Positions 38,901 through 49,853 of a stretch of DNA of 64,000 nt are shown one piece after another. Source of the stretch: Hybos culiciformis (lineage: Eukaryota; Arthropoda; Insecta; Diptera; Hybotidae). Location of the stretch: the NCBI GenBank assembly GCA_964007475.1, contig OZ023273.1:127714732-127778731 (forward strand). Reading direction: 5' to 3'. Numbering within the stretch: position 1 is the first letter of the stretch; the number at the start of each line of letters is the position of its first letter. Both the position numbers and the translations under genes were made by a program. Below the pieces are notes generated by a model, which saw only the letters and a list, made by a program, of their open reading frames with translations, ran no database searches and was not told where the DNA came from.

Positions 38901-40315
38901 AATTTTCCTTACATAATTTACAACTTTTTTTTTATGCGACAGGGGATATCAATTTAAATTCTATTAAAAGCATCTGAAAATTGTAAAAAAAAAATGTATT
39001 TTACTTGTATAATACATAAGAATTTTTAAATAATCGCAACAGTTTTCTAAAAAAAAATACCTATAGGTAAATTTTTTTAATGTATTTACTTTCAGTTTGA
39101 CCAGTTTCTAGAAACCATTTACTAAAATTTCAAAAAAAAAAATTTAAATTGAAAGTACAATATTTGTCAAAAATACACATGTGTTTTTAACTTCATTATA
39201 TTTCATTTAACTTTAATTTATTTTCTCGAAAAGAATTTGTCGAAAATGTTTAAGTTCAATGCCGTTTTCAGTATTCCTTCCTATCAAATTCCCAGGACTA
39301 AGTAATTAATAAACCAATTCTGGTTGAGAGCTTCTTATTCCGAAACCCGAAATGATGCACAATTTTAATCGAGGTGAGAGCGAACGAGTTTGCATATGTT
39401 TTGGTATTTAAAGAATAAAAATCGATTGGCTGGGTTATGTAGTCCGTAGTCCGTTTGTTGTTTTTGATGCCAAATGGGCCTAAAAGTAATATAATGCGAT
39501 GTAGAGAAAAAAAAATAAATCCCATTTTTATCTTTTTAAATTGTTACAAAATAACTTTTAACTCAATTAAGAAAACAAGGGTATAACAAATGCATGGGTA
39601 AGAATAAATTCAAACGACGTCATTACTTCTTTATAGGTTTGAACAATTTCTTTCCTGATCGAAAAAAAAAGTAGTAAGGTATATAAATTAATATAGAAAT
39701 TGAAAAAGAAAATTCCTGTTTTTTAAAAGGTTTTTGCAACATCTTTATTTTAAGATTTTGTTTCCTGATATTTTTATAATCCAATGATAAATGATTAGAA
39801 AGAAAATGTCTTAATATAATGGTCCTGCTGGATTTCATAAATAGTCTTTTTTTTTCAAATTAAATTCTGAATTGATTTTAGCAAGCTCTAAAAGTGACTG
39901 AGAAAAAATTTATTATCATTTAATTAATTCTGTATTAAATTATTGAACATAAAGTTAATAATAGGACATATTATGTATGTAAAATCAGGTTCAGGAGGAA
40001 GGGCAGATCTAGAAATTATTTGTCGAGAGGTATTAATAAAATTTACCAAGAAAAATTTTAGCTTTAATAATTCTTTAGCTTATTAATTTCTTGTAATTTT
40101 TTGCACTTTCAATTTTCTCAGATTTAAGTTCGTTTTTCTTCATTTTAAATGAATTCCAATTTAGGTCTTAATCATTTCCAAAAGATGATTCATCAATTAA
40201 AAATATTATAATATTTTAGTTGACAAGATAAATTATAAAAAAAAACAATAATCTGTACAAAAACATAGTACACTATCATTCACACTATTATATAGTATAG
40301 GTTCATAATATACAG
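32964..40315. other. Intergenic, no gene seen
   Basis: AT-rich spacer. Notable items are a partial terminal repeat of the composite element (34024-34037), hairpins at 37007-37039 and 37979-38011, a promoter-like patch at 37145-37240 and an unrecognised GC-richer island at 39298-39525. None is associated with a convincing reading frame. Confidence 0.4.
37007..37039. repeat. Perfect 14-bp-arm hairpin
   Basis: GGACAATTGAACTT, loop TTTTT, then AAGTTCAATTGTCC: a perfect inverted repeat. Confidence 0.9.
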
Positions 40316-40319
40316 TAGG

Positions 40320-40326
40320 TATATAA
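40320..40326 (+). promoter_or_regulatory. Candidate TATA box of the 40503 LRR gene
   Basis: TATATAA preceded by GTAGG, 183 nt before the start codon. The neighbouring paralogue has the same TAGGTATATAAA string upstream, which is the only reason to prefer it over other AT-rich matches. Confidence 0.35.
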
Positions 40327-40502
40327 ACAATAATTTTGCGTTTTAATAAATAGTTTACATATGTATTTATGTACAGACTTAAAAATATATAATTATGTAC
40401 AAAAAAAAACTACATCTGCTTCAAATCTGTATAAATTGAATAAAAATATTTTTTTTTTTTAAATGAAATTTAGTTATAATACAAGCTTCACTTAGAATTA
40501 AT

Positions 40503-41879
40503 ATGAATTTTTTAAGTTTAATAATTTTTTTGAATGCAACCATACAAATTATTTTCGGCACTGAAATAATTTACGAAAATTGTTGTATCGCATCGACTTG
40601 CCAATGTAATTTTATTGACGAATTCGATCATCTAATTTCTAATCAATCTAACACATTATCAGTTCAAAAGTTAAAATTTTCTAATACCACAATATCAATT
40701 GTACCATCAAATTTTTTCTTGAATCCACAAAATTTAATAGAAATTGATTTAAAAAATTGTCACATTCAGCAATATGGAGATCAAAGCTTTTTGAATTTAC
40801 CCAAATTGAAAATATTACTAATCTCATCCAATAATATTGAAGAACTTCCAGATTACGGATTTGATCAGCTAAAAGAGCTAAAAATTCTACTGCTTGATAA
40901 TAATAAAATAACTTCTATTCGAAATTTATCATTTGATGGATTGAAAAATTTAGAAATTTTATCATTAGAAGTGAATAACATAAGAGAACTTAATTACGGA
41001 AAATTCAATGAATTGGAAAATCTTCGAGAGCTTGTTCTGAGTAACAATCGAATACAATATATAGAAATGGGAGTTTTTGAAAAACTAATAAACTTAGAAA
41101 CTATAATTTTAGTCAATAATCAACTGGAGAATTTGCAAACAGGAATGTTCGAAAATTGTCAAAATTTGAAAATTATCGACATATCTAATAATCAATTAAA
41201 AACTATTGAAGCTGCTGTATTTTCTAAAATTAATAAAATAAAGTTGCTATCGATTTCAAATAATAAACTTAATAAATTAGATTTAACAGTGAATCAAATT
41301 ATGAGATTATATGCTACTGAGTCAAATATTAAAAATATCAGCCTGTATGGATTAATAGAAATTATCGATTTTAGTAATAATAAAATAGAAAACTTGTATT
41401 TCTCTCAACCGGAAAATATTATTGCATTAGATCTTAGTAAAAATAATATTTATTCCATAATACCGGTGAAACACGCCAATAAATTACGCTATCTAGACAT
41501 TTCAGATAATTACTTTAATTATTTAAATAAAGATGCTTTTGAAAACATGGAAAATTTGAAAAGTCTTAATCTAAGTTCTTGCAATATTAGAAATTTGAAC
41601 AAAAAAGTTTTTCGAAAACAAAAAGATTTGGAATATTTGGATGTCTCTGCTAATCTTCTGAGAGAACTTTCATTAACTATGCTTCAAAAAATGAAGCATT
41701 TAAAGGTTTTAAATATTCATCAAAATCAATTTTTTTGTCCTGATATTGAGAAAGCTCTAAATTTATACATAATTCCGAAAGGAATTAAATTCATTAAAGA
41801 CACAGATCTTATTTCAGTAATTACTAATGAAATTGATGAAATTCATGGAATTTTGTGTTGGAATCGGGCTATAATATAA
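40503..41879 (+). CDS. Secreted LRR protein, short form A
   Basis: Intronless, 458 residues, ATG start directly preceding a signal peptide (about 1-19). The mature N-terminus has a Cys cluster, C27-C28-x4-C33-x-C35 (ENCCIASTCQC), followed by about a dozen LRRs of 23-24 residues. A less regular section of shorter repeats sits in the middle (about 255-300). The chain ends with a Cys module: C412, a FYIIPK-like motif (LYIIPKG) and C452 in GILCW, then only six residues. There is no membrane segment, lipid-anchor signal or coiled coil. The layout matches the 42851 gene residue for residue in its Cys positions, so the two are a tandem duplicate pair. The overall plan resembles short dipteran LRIM-type proteins. 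A role in extracellular recognition is inferred, not shown. Confidence 0.85.
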   Translation: MNFLSLIIFLNATIQIIFGTEIIYENCCIASTCQCNFIDEFDHLISNQSNTLSVQKLKFSNTTISIVPSNFFLNPQNLIEIDLKNCHIQQYGDQSFLNLPKLKILLISSNNIEELPDYGFDQLKELKILLLDNNKITSIRNLSFDGLKNLEILSLEVNNIRELNYGKFNELENLRELVLSNNRIQYIEMGVFEKLINLETIILVNNQLENLQTGMFENCQNLKIIDISNNQLKTIEAAVFSKINKIKLLSISNNKLNKLDLTVNQIMRLYATESNIKNISLYGLIEIIDFSNNKIENLYFSQPENIIALDLSKNNIYSIIPVKHANKLRYLDISDNYFNYLNKDAFENMENLKSLNLSSCNIRNLNKKVFRKQKDLEYLDVSANLLRELSLTMLQKMKHLKVLNIHQNQFFCPDIEKALNLYIIPKGIKFIKDTDLISVITNEIDEIHGILCWNRAII

Positions 41880-42700
41880 TCCACTTTTTTTTAATAATAT
41901 TTTGATGGCATATAAAATATTATATTTCTATGTATATTATAGATTGATATAATATAAATAAGATTTAATATATATATTAATATATATTTATTGCTTGAAT
42001 TATTTAAAATTAAAAATAAAATTAATCGCAGTCGAAGTTATTCCAATAATTTTTTCTACAGTCAAATTTGCGTTATATTAATAATAAAATAATCTACGAA
42101 TTAAATATTTTCTTAAAAAATTATTGGTAAACACCCTGGTATGAAAGTCAGTTAGTTAATTTGTTAGTTTCAACAATTTCTAAACAGTTTGTGCTTGTGT
42201 TCTGTAGACTTACATATAAGTAAGAGCTTTTTTACGAGGAATGTTTAAAAATTTTTGTTTATATTTTAAAACAATATTTGTGCTGCTATCTGTTTATTAT
42301 ATACTTAATAATAAATACGTATACAAGGATACTACATAATTTTTCAGATCTACTTGAATTGATCACCAAAAAAGAAACAAATTATTAATTTTTTTAAAAT
42401 TATATAATGTATTACGTTTTTTCAGTATTATCTATAATTTCTTGCGAATTTATAATTTATAATATAAAATTTAGAAATAAAAGTTTTAAAAATATATTTT
42501 AATACTTATAATATTTTATAATAATAATTTTAAATAAATGTATGTAATTAAAGTTAGAAATGATCATTAATAAATATATTAATCAAACTTATATAATCAA
42601 ACTTTTGTATCTGTTCTAATTCATTCAATAAAGCTTATTTTTAAAGCCACACTCTCATTATAATATTGATAACAAATTCTTAATTTATTGTACAGACTAG
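41880..42700. other. Spacer between the tandem short-form LRR genes
   Basis: AT-rich, non-coding. AATAAA-type poly(A) candidates occur shortly after the upstream gene. No other feature was seen. Confidence 0.4.
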
Positions 42701-42708
42701 GTATTAGG

Positions 42709-42716
42709 TATATAAA
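42709..42716 (+). promoter_or_regulatory. Candidate TATA box of the 42851 LRR gene
   Basis: TATATAAA in the context TTAGGTATATAAAAACA, 142 nt before the start codon. It shares the TAGGTATATAAA string with the neighbouring paralogue. Confidence 0.4.
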
Positions 42717-42850
42717 AACACATTAATTTCCGTTCCAATCAATAAACTTTATTTTGATTCAAATTTATAACATAATACTTTGAGTTCGTACAAAAAAAAG
42801 TGATTAAAAGCTTAGTTATTATTTTAAGCTCAAGTCGACATAACAATAAT

Positions 42851-44236
42851 ATGATACGTATTATTTCGGTTATTATAATATTCATTTATTTTCCAAGTTC
42901 ATTCTGTCTTGATATATTTTTTGAGAATTGTTGTAAAGGAACCACATGTTCGTGCGATTTCTTTGATCAGTATGATCATTTGACATCTAAGAATTCGGAA
43001 CAATTAGCAATTACAGAGCTGAAATTTATAAACACATTAATTAAGACTATTCCATCGAATTTTTTTCGAAGTAAACAAAAACTAATTGAAATTGATTTTG
43101 GAAATTGTAATATTGAAAATTATGGTGAACTTAGTTTCATTCATTTACCCAAACTAGAAACACTTATTTTATCATCAAATAATATTGAAAATCTACCAGA
43201 ATATGGATTTGAATGTGTTAGAAAATTAAAATTTTTATTCCTCGATAATAATCGAATAAACACAATTCAAAGCTTATCCTTTCATAATTTAAAAAATCTC
43301 GAATATTTAACACTGTATGAAAATAATATAGATAATCTTAATGTTGGTGTATTTGACAATACGCCTAATTTACTAAATTTGGATTTGAGCAATAATCAAA
43401 TTATCGACATTGATGATAATCTCTTCGACAAATTAGAAAATCTACAAAGTATAATGTTGGGAAATAACAAATTAGAAACACTGAGGAACGGAGTATTCAA
43501 AAATTGTGTAAAACTACGAATTATTGATCTAGAGAATAATAATTTGAAAACAATTGAACTTCTTGTATTTTCGAAAATCCGATATTTAGATATTTTATCA
43601 CTTTCAAATAATTACATAGAAAATTTGAAAATTTATTTTAAGAAAATAACTTTTTTCACTGGAAACAATGCTGGAATTACTAATTTAACATTAATTGGAT
43701 CAGTAGAAGCTGCTGATTTTGAAAACAATGAAATAATGCAGTTCCAGTTTTCAAAACCATGGGATCTTAAAGATCTAAATTTTCGAAATAATTCAATTTC
43801 GAATTTGGTTCAATTAATGTTTGCACATAATATAGAAGCAATCGATGTGTCACAAAATAATTTAACTTCATTGAGTCTTGGCATTTTTGAAAATATGCAT
43901 AAACTAAGAATTTTAAATTTAAGTTCAACAAGTATTCAAAATTTGGATGATGACATATTCCAAAATAACTATTCATTAGAAAAATTAGATGTATCAGATA
44001 ATTTATTGCAAAATATATCAATTGAATTTCTAAGGAATATTAAAAAATTAAGAATTTTTAATTTCCATAATAATAATTATTATTGTTCAGACATTGAGAC
44101 AGTAATAAATTTTTATATAATTCCAAAAAGAATTTCATACATGAAGGACACAAGTAAAATATCAATAATAACAGATCATTTAAATGACGTCAATGGTATT
44201 TATTGTTGGAATCAGAAGAAAAATTATATTATTTAA
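42851..44236 (+). CDS. Secreted LRR protein, short form B
   Basis: Intronless, 461 residues from the ATG at 42851. The frame is open back to a GTG at 42800, but the ATG starts a clean signal peptide (MIRIISVIIIFIYFPSSFC) and is preferred. The Cys cluster C27-C28-x4-C33-x-C35 falls at the same residue numbers as in the 40503 gene. So do C412 and C452 of the C-terminal module (YYCSDI ... FYIIPK ... GIYCW), which is followed by a nine-residue tail. About a dozen LRRs lie between, with the irregular stretch (FFTGNNAGITNLTLIGSVEAAD) in the middle. No membrane helix or coiled coil. It is a tandem paralogue of 40503; identity is moderate, so the duplication is not recent. Probably secreted into haemolymph or another extracellular space; ligand unknown. 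Confidence 0.85.
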   Translation: MIRIISVIIIFIYFPSSFCLDIFFENCCKGTTCSCDFFDQYDHLTSKNSEQLAITELKFINTLIKTIPSNFFRSKQKLIEIDFGNCNIENYGELSFIHLPKLETLILSSNNIENLPEYGFECVRKLKFLFLDNNRINTIQSLSFHNLKNLEYLTLYENNIDNLNVGVFDNTPNLLNLDLSNNQIIDIDDNLFDKLENLQSIMLGNNKLETLRNGVFKNCVKLRIIDLENNNLKTIELLVFSKIRYLDILSLSNNYIENLKIYFKKITFFTGNNAGITNLTLIGSVEAADFENNEIMQFQFSKPWDLKDLNFRNNSISNLVQLMFAHNIEAIDVSQNNLTSLSLGIFENMHKLRILNLSSTSIQNLDDDIFQNNYSLEKLDVSDNLLQNISIEFLRNIKKLRIFNFHNNNYYCSDIETVINFYIIPKRISYMKDTSKISIITDHLNDVNGIYCWNQKKNYII

Positions 44237-44244
44237 TAAAATTA

Positions 44245-44250
44245 AATAAA
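44245..44250 (+). terminator. Probable poly(A) signal of short form B
   Basis: AATAAA 9 nt after the stop codon; another AATAAA overlaps the stop itself. Confidence 0.35.
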
Positions 44251-44411
44251 AAGGGATTAATAAAATTCCTAACAAAAATTTGTATTATTTTTTTTTTAAA
44301 AGATTTTAATCTTAATATTCGCATTAGGGTCAAGTTGTCAAGTATATTTTCATTTTAACTATTAAAAATTAAAAATAATTAATACTATCGCACGCGGATT
44401 GATATTTACAC

Positions 44412-44852
44412 CAGTGTTTCTCAACCTTAGGGTCGCGACCCGAATTTGGGTCGCGAAAGATTTTCAATGGGTCGTTTTAATGGGAAAATTCTATTACAAA
44501 TGCTACATATATTTTTTCAAAAATAATAAAATATTTTGATTATGTAAGAAGAATTAATCTATACATCTATTTTCTAACAGATTGCTCTGTTTTTAGATTG
44601 ATAATAATAAAACAGCTTTTAAAATTCATTCGCTTTAAACAAATCGAACGAAAAAAAATTAATTATCAAATGAATGTGTCAACAACATATTATAAGTCGT
44701 TAAAATAAAAATAAATAAAACATTTTAAAGGTGTCTTTCTAGCTTGTCATTAAATTTTTCAGATTTCGTCGCGTTATTTTTCACTTTGAGGGTCGCGTTA
44801 TTTTATATTCATATTTTATAGGTCGCAATAGTAGAAAGGTTGAGAAACGCTG
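44412..44852. mobile_element. hAT-type MITE, 441 bp
   Basis: Perfect 8-bp target duplication ATTTACAC (44404-44411 and 44853-44860). The ends are CAGTGTTTCTCAACCTT and the mirror of CAGCGTTTCTCAACCTT, followed by GGTCGCGACCC-type subterminal blocks at both ends. The terminal CAG(T/C)GTTTCTCAACC sequence and 8-bp duplication are typical of a widespread hAT MITE type. No open frame inside. It inserted in the spacer between short form B and the long form at 46622. Confidence 0.9.
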
Positions 44853-44860
44853 ATTTACAC

Positions 44861-46290
44861 TATTAAAAAAATTAATATTATTTTTTTAATATAAAAAATA
44901 TTAAGTTGGATCACAGGAACTAGAATTTATAAATATATATTTATATATATATTAAAGGAATCAACAAATAAGCCTTTAAACTTTCTTAACAAGAAATATT
45001 TCATTTACCCATAAAATTATTTTCATTAACAACTTGACGTTTATTTATTAATATTGTTTTTGAAAATGTTATTTTTACGATAATCATACATACGGATGCT
45101 ATCGTTTTGTAAAAAAAAAAGATAATATTTAAGATTTTAATTTTTAGTATAAACAAGTTTCTAAAAATTTTTAAAATTTGCGTTCTACAGAAAATATTTT
45201 AAAAATAAGTCAACATCATAAGAAAGAAATACTATAAGATATTTTGACGGCTATAATATTTGTTTTCGATTGAATCCTCGACTTTCCTCCGTATTCAAAT
45301 TTCAATCAAATCAATTTATAGCCCTTCGAAAACTTAGTTACATTCGAGATGCATATTAACATTTTTTTGGCTCCTAATCATATTATACCTAATTGATATT
45401 ACTAATTTTTATTCAAATCCAATTTCAACGCACAGTTCGAATTACTGCTTACAAAGGTGGGTCAAGAGATGCCAATAAAAGTGGATAAAAAACTTTTGAA
45501 GAAATTTAAAAAAAAAACTTAAAACTTAACCATCTACTTATTGTACATAAAATCTGTTAGATTATTATTTATTGATGGTAAATAGAAACTAATTAGGACC
45601 AACTTACTGAATCAAAAAAATACAAAACTTTTAAATGTATTAATTCTCGTACAACATAATATTCCATGATTAAATAAAATTGAAATTATAATGTAAAAAA
45701 AAAAAAACAAGATGTTCCATATGACATACACATTTTTGCACAGAAATTAATTTCTGATGCCGATATCAAGGTCAATAATTTGAATATGTCATGTTTACGA
45801 AACATTTCGAAAAAAAAATTCATATACATAAATAATATATTTTTTTAATACGAATTATAATCCAAATTAAGGGTTGACAAAAATTTTAATTCATTATAAT
45901 ACATATAAAAATTAATCTTTATTCTATTGAGAGACGCGATTTTCTAAATAAAATTTTTCAACTTATTATTAAAATTAGTGAAAAGTTTTTAATGTGGTTC
46001 CGATTAAAAGTACCAAAAATTTCGATTGATTACTGTTTCGTCATCTCTGATATAAATAACCTTCGTATTTTTCCATCAGACGAAAATTGACAAGCTATAA
46101 ATGTATGTACCCGCCAACAAAAAATTAGTGATCAAGTCTGTTAACATGTCAGATAATACAAATTATGAGAAATTCAGAAAAATGATGATCCATTTTTATT
46201 TTTGTAAATAATTCTAGAACAACATCTTTATTATAAAAATCATACAGAGCTCACATTTTCGTACTCAACGACAGATTACCAAATTCCTGT
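44861..46290. other. Spacer upstream of the 46622 LRR gene
   Basis: AT-rich with no reading frame. TATAAAAGCAG near 46300, about 320 nt before the ATG, could be a TATA box. Confidence 0.35.
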
Positions 46291-46621
46291 AATAAAATAT
46301 AAAAGCAGATTATGGTTTGAAAAACATGAGTTCACATTAAATACACCCAACACTAAAACAAAGTACCGGTTCGATCAGTTTCTATCATTATCGATAACTT
46401 TTTCTCAACAAAAATAATTATTCAAAAAAAATTATTAATATATACCTACCCATCCTTAATTATTATACACGCAAAGCTCACTGAAGCTTGAAAACAAACA
46501 ATAATAATAGCGAAACACTTAATTAAAATATTCAGTATGTTGGTTTTAAGAGCTTCTATATTGAAATAATTTACTCTATTTTTAATCAGTACTTGTTTAA
46601 ATCAAATCTAATAAAATTACG

Positions 46622-48671
46622 ATGAATTTCCAGTGTATCGCAAAAATAATAATTTTTTTGTTTTTTATTTCAAATATTCATGGGAAAAAAATTAATTACG
46701 ACGAATTTTGTATTAACAATTTATGCAGTGATCTATATGTAAATTTGGAAGATAATGATGACTATTTGATATCAAGTAATCCTTCAAATCCGATTGTATC
46801 TACTGAGCTATTGGTTTTCAATAATTGTTCAATCCCAAAAATACCAGATGGATTTTTCAAAAATGTTATAAGTCTAACACAATTGGACTTACGTCTTTGC
46901 GCTATGAAAGAAATCAATCCTGAAGCATTCTTCTATACCAACAATCTTATTATTTTATTGTTATCCTTGAATAATTTGGAAGAAATTCCAGAAAATGCAT
47001 TCAAAAGTTTAGCAAGTTTAATGTTTTTATTTATTGAAGATAATCAAATTAAAGAATTGAATAAAAATTCGTTTAATAATCTTCAACATTTACAAATTCT
47101 TCAATTAAATGGAAACGAAATTGAAGTATTACCTGAAGGAGTATTTGACCCATTGGAATCAATTCAAAGAATAATTCTCGATGACAATAAATTGAAGTAC
47201 ATAAGCGACTTGAATTTTGGAAAATGTCTTAAGCTTGTGACAATATCATTGAAAAATAATGAAATTACTTTTATTGAGCCGCAATCATTTATTAATCAAA
47301 AGAAATTAAATTATATAAACTTATCTGGAAATTATTTACAAGAATTGAAATTAATGTTCAACGATGTTGACGTACTGTATAGTGAAAATTCAACTACAGA
47401 AGTTATACACTTTTCTGGCCAAATAAAGGAGTTATATCTTCAGGATAACAATATTTATGATATTACGTAAGTTAAAATGAAATTTAGTAGGCATACTTAT
47501 CTAATGTTCCGAATTTATCTGTATAAGCAGCCTTAACAATACGGTATTGTACTCGTCTTTCTGAGAGGAAAAGAAAAGGACATTTAGTTGATTTTTAACT
47601 TTAAGGTTAAGATAAACTAATAACACTTGTTTTTACGTTCAAATTAGTTTCTGTATATCTAATAATAAGGCTCAGAGCATTCACAAGTTTACTACAGTTG
47701 AATCAATTGTGTTTTTTTATTATCAATACTTTTGAAATGTTCAGATTTATATTTACTAATACTGTCGCTTTATGACATGATTTCAATTCCAAATTGGCAT
47801 GAACAACGAAATTAACTTTTTATTTAAAGGTTCGTTCCTACACTAATATATAAATTTCGGTAGCCTGATATATTTTCATTTATTTTCGATTTTTTTTTTA
47901 TTAAACAAATATTATAAAGTAAAATATGTGGCGCACAGCATAAAGTTTATTCTAATGTAAACAGTGTTAAATAAAATTTAACCTTTTTTTTTCAGGTTAA
48001 TGAATACTTGGCCAGTTAAGATTTTAAATTTGGAAAATAATATGATGCTTGAACTTAGCAAACTGAGATATCTTCACAATGTCCAGACACTAAATTTATC
48101 CAATAATCTGTTGACTAATATTAATTTATCAATGTTCGAAAATATGATTAATCTCATAAATTTAGATTTAAGTAAATGCAAAATTAATTCTATTGATCGG
48201 AACTCATTTGAATCTCAAACATATTTAGAATTTTTGGATATATCAAGAAATGAATTGAAAAAAATTAATTTAAATTTATTGAATCCCTTGCAAAATTTAA
48301 AACAATTTAATTTTAACAAAAATCAACTAAATTGCTTGACAATTCAATTAATTCTGGAACAATTTATTAAGCCGAACAATATTAAATATAAAACCGATCT
48401 TGCTGACATAAATAATTTTGATGAAGATAATAATTTAGAAATGACAGGAGGTGTCAAATGTAAACCTCTTGATGATGATGATCAATATTTATTAAATGAA
48501 ATTCAACGTTTGCGTAATGAATTTAAAGTTATTGTACAATTTTTTGAAGAAAAATTCGATAAAGTTTTTTCTGAAATTAATGAGCTTAAACGCAGAGAAA
48601 ATTTAATAACAAATACAGATGAGAAATTCTGGAATCAAGTCGCTGTACAAAGCTCAAAAGAAGAGGAATAA
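46622..48671 (+). CDS. Secreted LRR protein with coiled-coil tail, long form A
   Basis: Two exons, 46622-47466 and 47996-48671. Donor AC|GTAAGT and acceptor TTTTTTTTTCAG|G join in phase to give a continuous LRR, ...NNIYDIT-LMNTWPVKIL... The product is 506 residues. A signal peptide (1-21) is followed by a short Cys pair, C30-x4-C35 (CINNLC), unlike the CC-x4-CxC of the short forms. About a dozen LRRs carry the irregular mid-section (DVLYSENSTTEVIHFSGQIKEL). The C-terminal Cys module has C395, FIKPN and C437. After an acidic DDDDQ hinge, residues 441-490 form a heptad-patterned coiled coil ending in KFDKVFSEINELK and a FW motif. The tail is shared with the convergent gene at 52639. Such a tail suggests dimerisation, as in LRIM1/APL1-type proteins; the function itself is inferred. 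Confidence 0.88.
47467..47995 (+). other. Intron of long form A
   Basis: 529 nt, GTAAGT donor and T-rich TTTTTTTTTCAG acceptor, inserted after the second base of a Thr codon within an LRR. AT-rich with no internal element seen. Confidence 0.85.
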
Positions 48672-48880
48672 AATTTAAAACGATTTAAACGGAAAGAAAA
48701 AGTGCATATAAAAAAATAAATGCCTTATTAAATAATTAAAAAATATTTTTGTTAAACAAAAATAAAATTTGATACAAAACAGTATTTTTATTATGTCTAT
48801 ACTATTTTTATAAAGGCTTTATAGGAGCCACATATTTATAGGAACCAAATTTATTAATCTTGTTTCTGGAAAATCAGTAA

Positions 48881-49427
48881 TAACTTCGCTACACTTCAGG
48901 TTAGCAACCATGAATTTCTTGGTTTGAAAGTAGGTTGGCGAATGGGGTGACACACTTATAAAAGATGGTTTGGTTTGAAATTAAAAAAAAATTCTTTGTA
49001 AAATTAAAAAAAAATTCTTTGTAAAATAAAATTTTTATTTTTTCGTAATTTAAAAAAAAAAAGTGAATTTTTTTAATTTAAAGAAAAAAAGGAAAATTAA
49101 ATAATATTAAATTTTTTTTTAAAAATATTTTAATTTATTTTCTTTTTTGACAACCTACAATTTATTATTATTTTTTTTATATCGAAGCATTTTAAAGTAT
49201 GATTTTTTCTGTAAATTTTCTGCAAATTGACAGGTTATACCTTTTTTTTTTGAAATGCAATAAAACTATGTAGTAATATTTCTAGGTTTGTGTCGAACCG
49301 ACTTTCAAACCATGACAAAAAAAAAAAAAATTTTATATGGCAAACCAAGTACCAAACACAGAACGAACCTATTTTTTTCTGCAAAACACGGAATTCTGTG
49401 TTTGTAACCTGAAGTGTAGCGAAGTTA
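48881..49427. mobile_element. TIR MITE of about 547 bp between the convergent long-form genes
   Basis: A perfect 23-bp terminal inverted repeat starting TAACTTCGCTACACTTCAGG (48881-48903, mirror 49405-49427). It is flanked by TAA on both sides (48878-48880, 49428-49430), a 3-bp duplication as in PIF/Harbinger elements. A second inverted block inside, GGTTTGAAAGT against ACTTTCAAACC, extends the stem. No coding sequence. Superfamily assignment rests only on the TAA duplication. Confidence 0.82.
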
Positions 49428-49853
49428 TAATTTAAGATTTTAATGTACTTAAAATTCTTGATTCATCTATAATAATATAAAAATAAAATTCATAATAAAC
49501 TAGTCGAAACCAGTGAAATATTAACGAAAGTTAAATAAATTTGGAATTTTTGAAAAACTTTTTTTAATAATATTTTCAAACTTTACTTTGTCTTGACTTC
49601 TAATTTCTAATTTTGATTTTTTGTCAATCAATCATATAGAAATTACATGGCTTTTGAAAAAACAAAAAAAAATTACATACATAGATACCTACATGGTCGA
49701 ATGCCTATAAATATTATGATTTAAATTTATTTGTTTTTAATTGTAAAGACATTTAATTAAAAAACAATATAATAAACACTTGAATTTGAACACAGTTTAA
49801 TTTAAGTATGTGTAAAATTTATAATAATAATATAACAATAATAATAATATTTA

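Noticed and set aside
42800..42850. N-terminal extension of short form B from GTG
   Set aside because: It would bury the signal peptide behind 17 polar residues; the ATG at 42851 gives a standard secretory start.
43767..44021. Minus-strand 84-codon frame
   Set aside because: Antisense shadow of the LRR gene at 42851.
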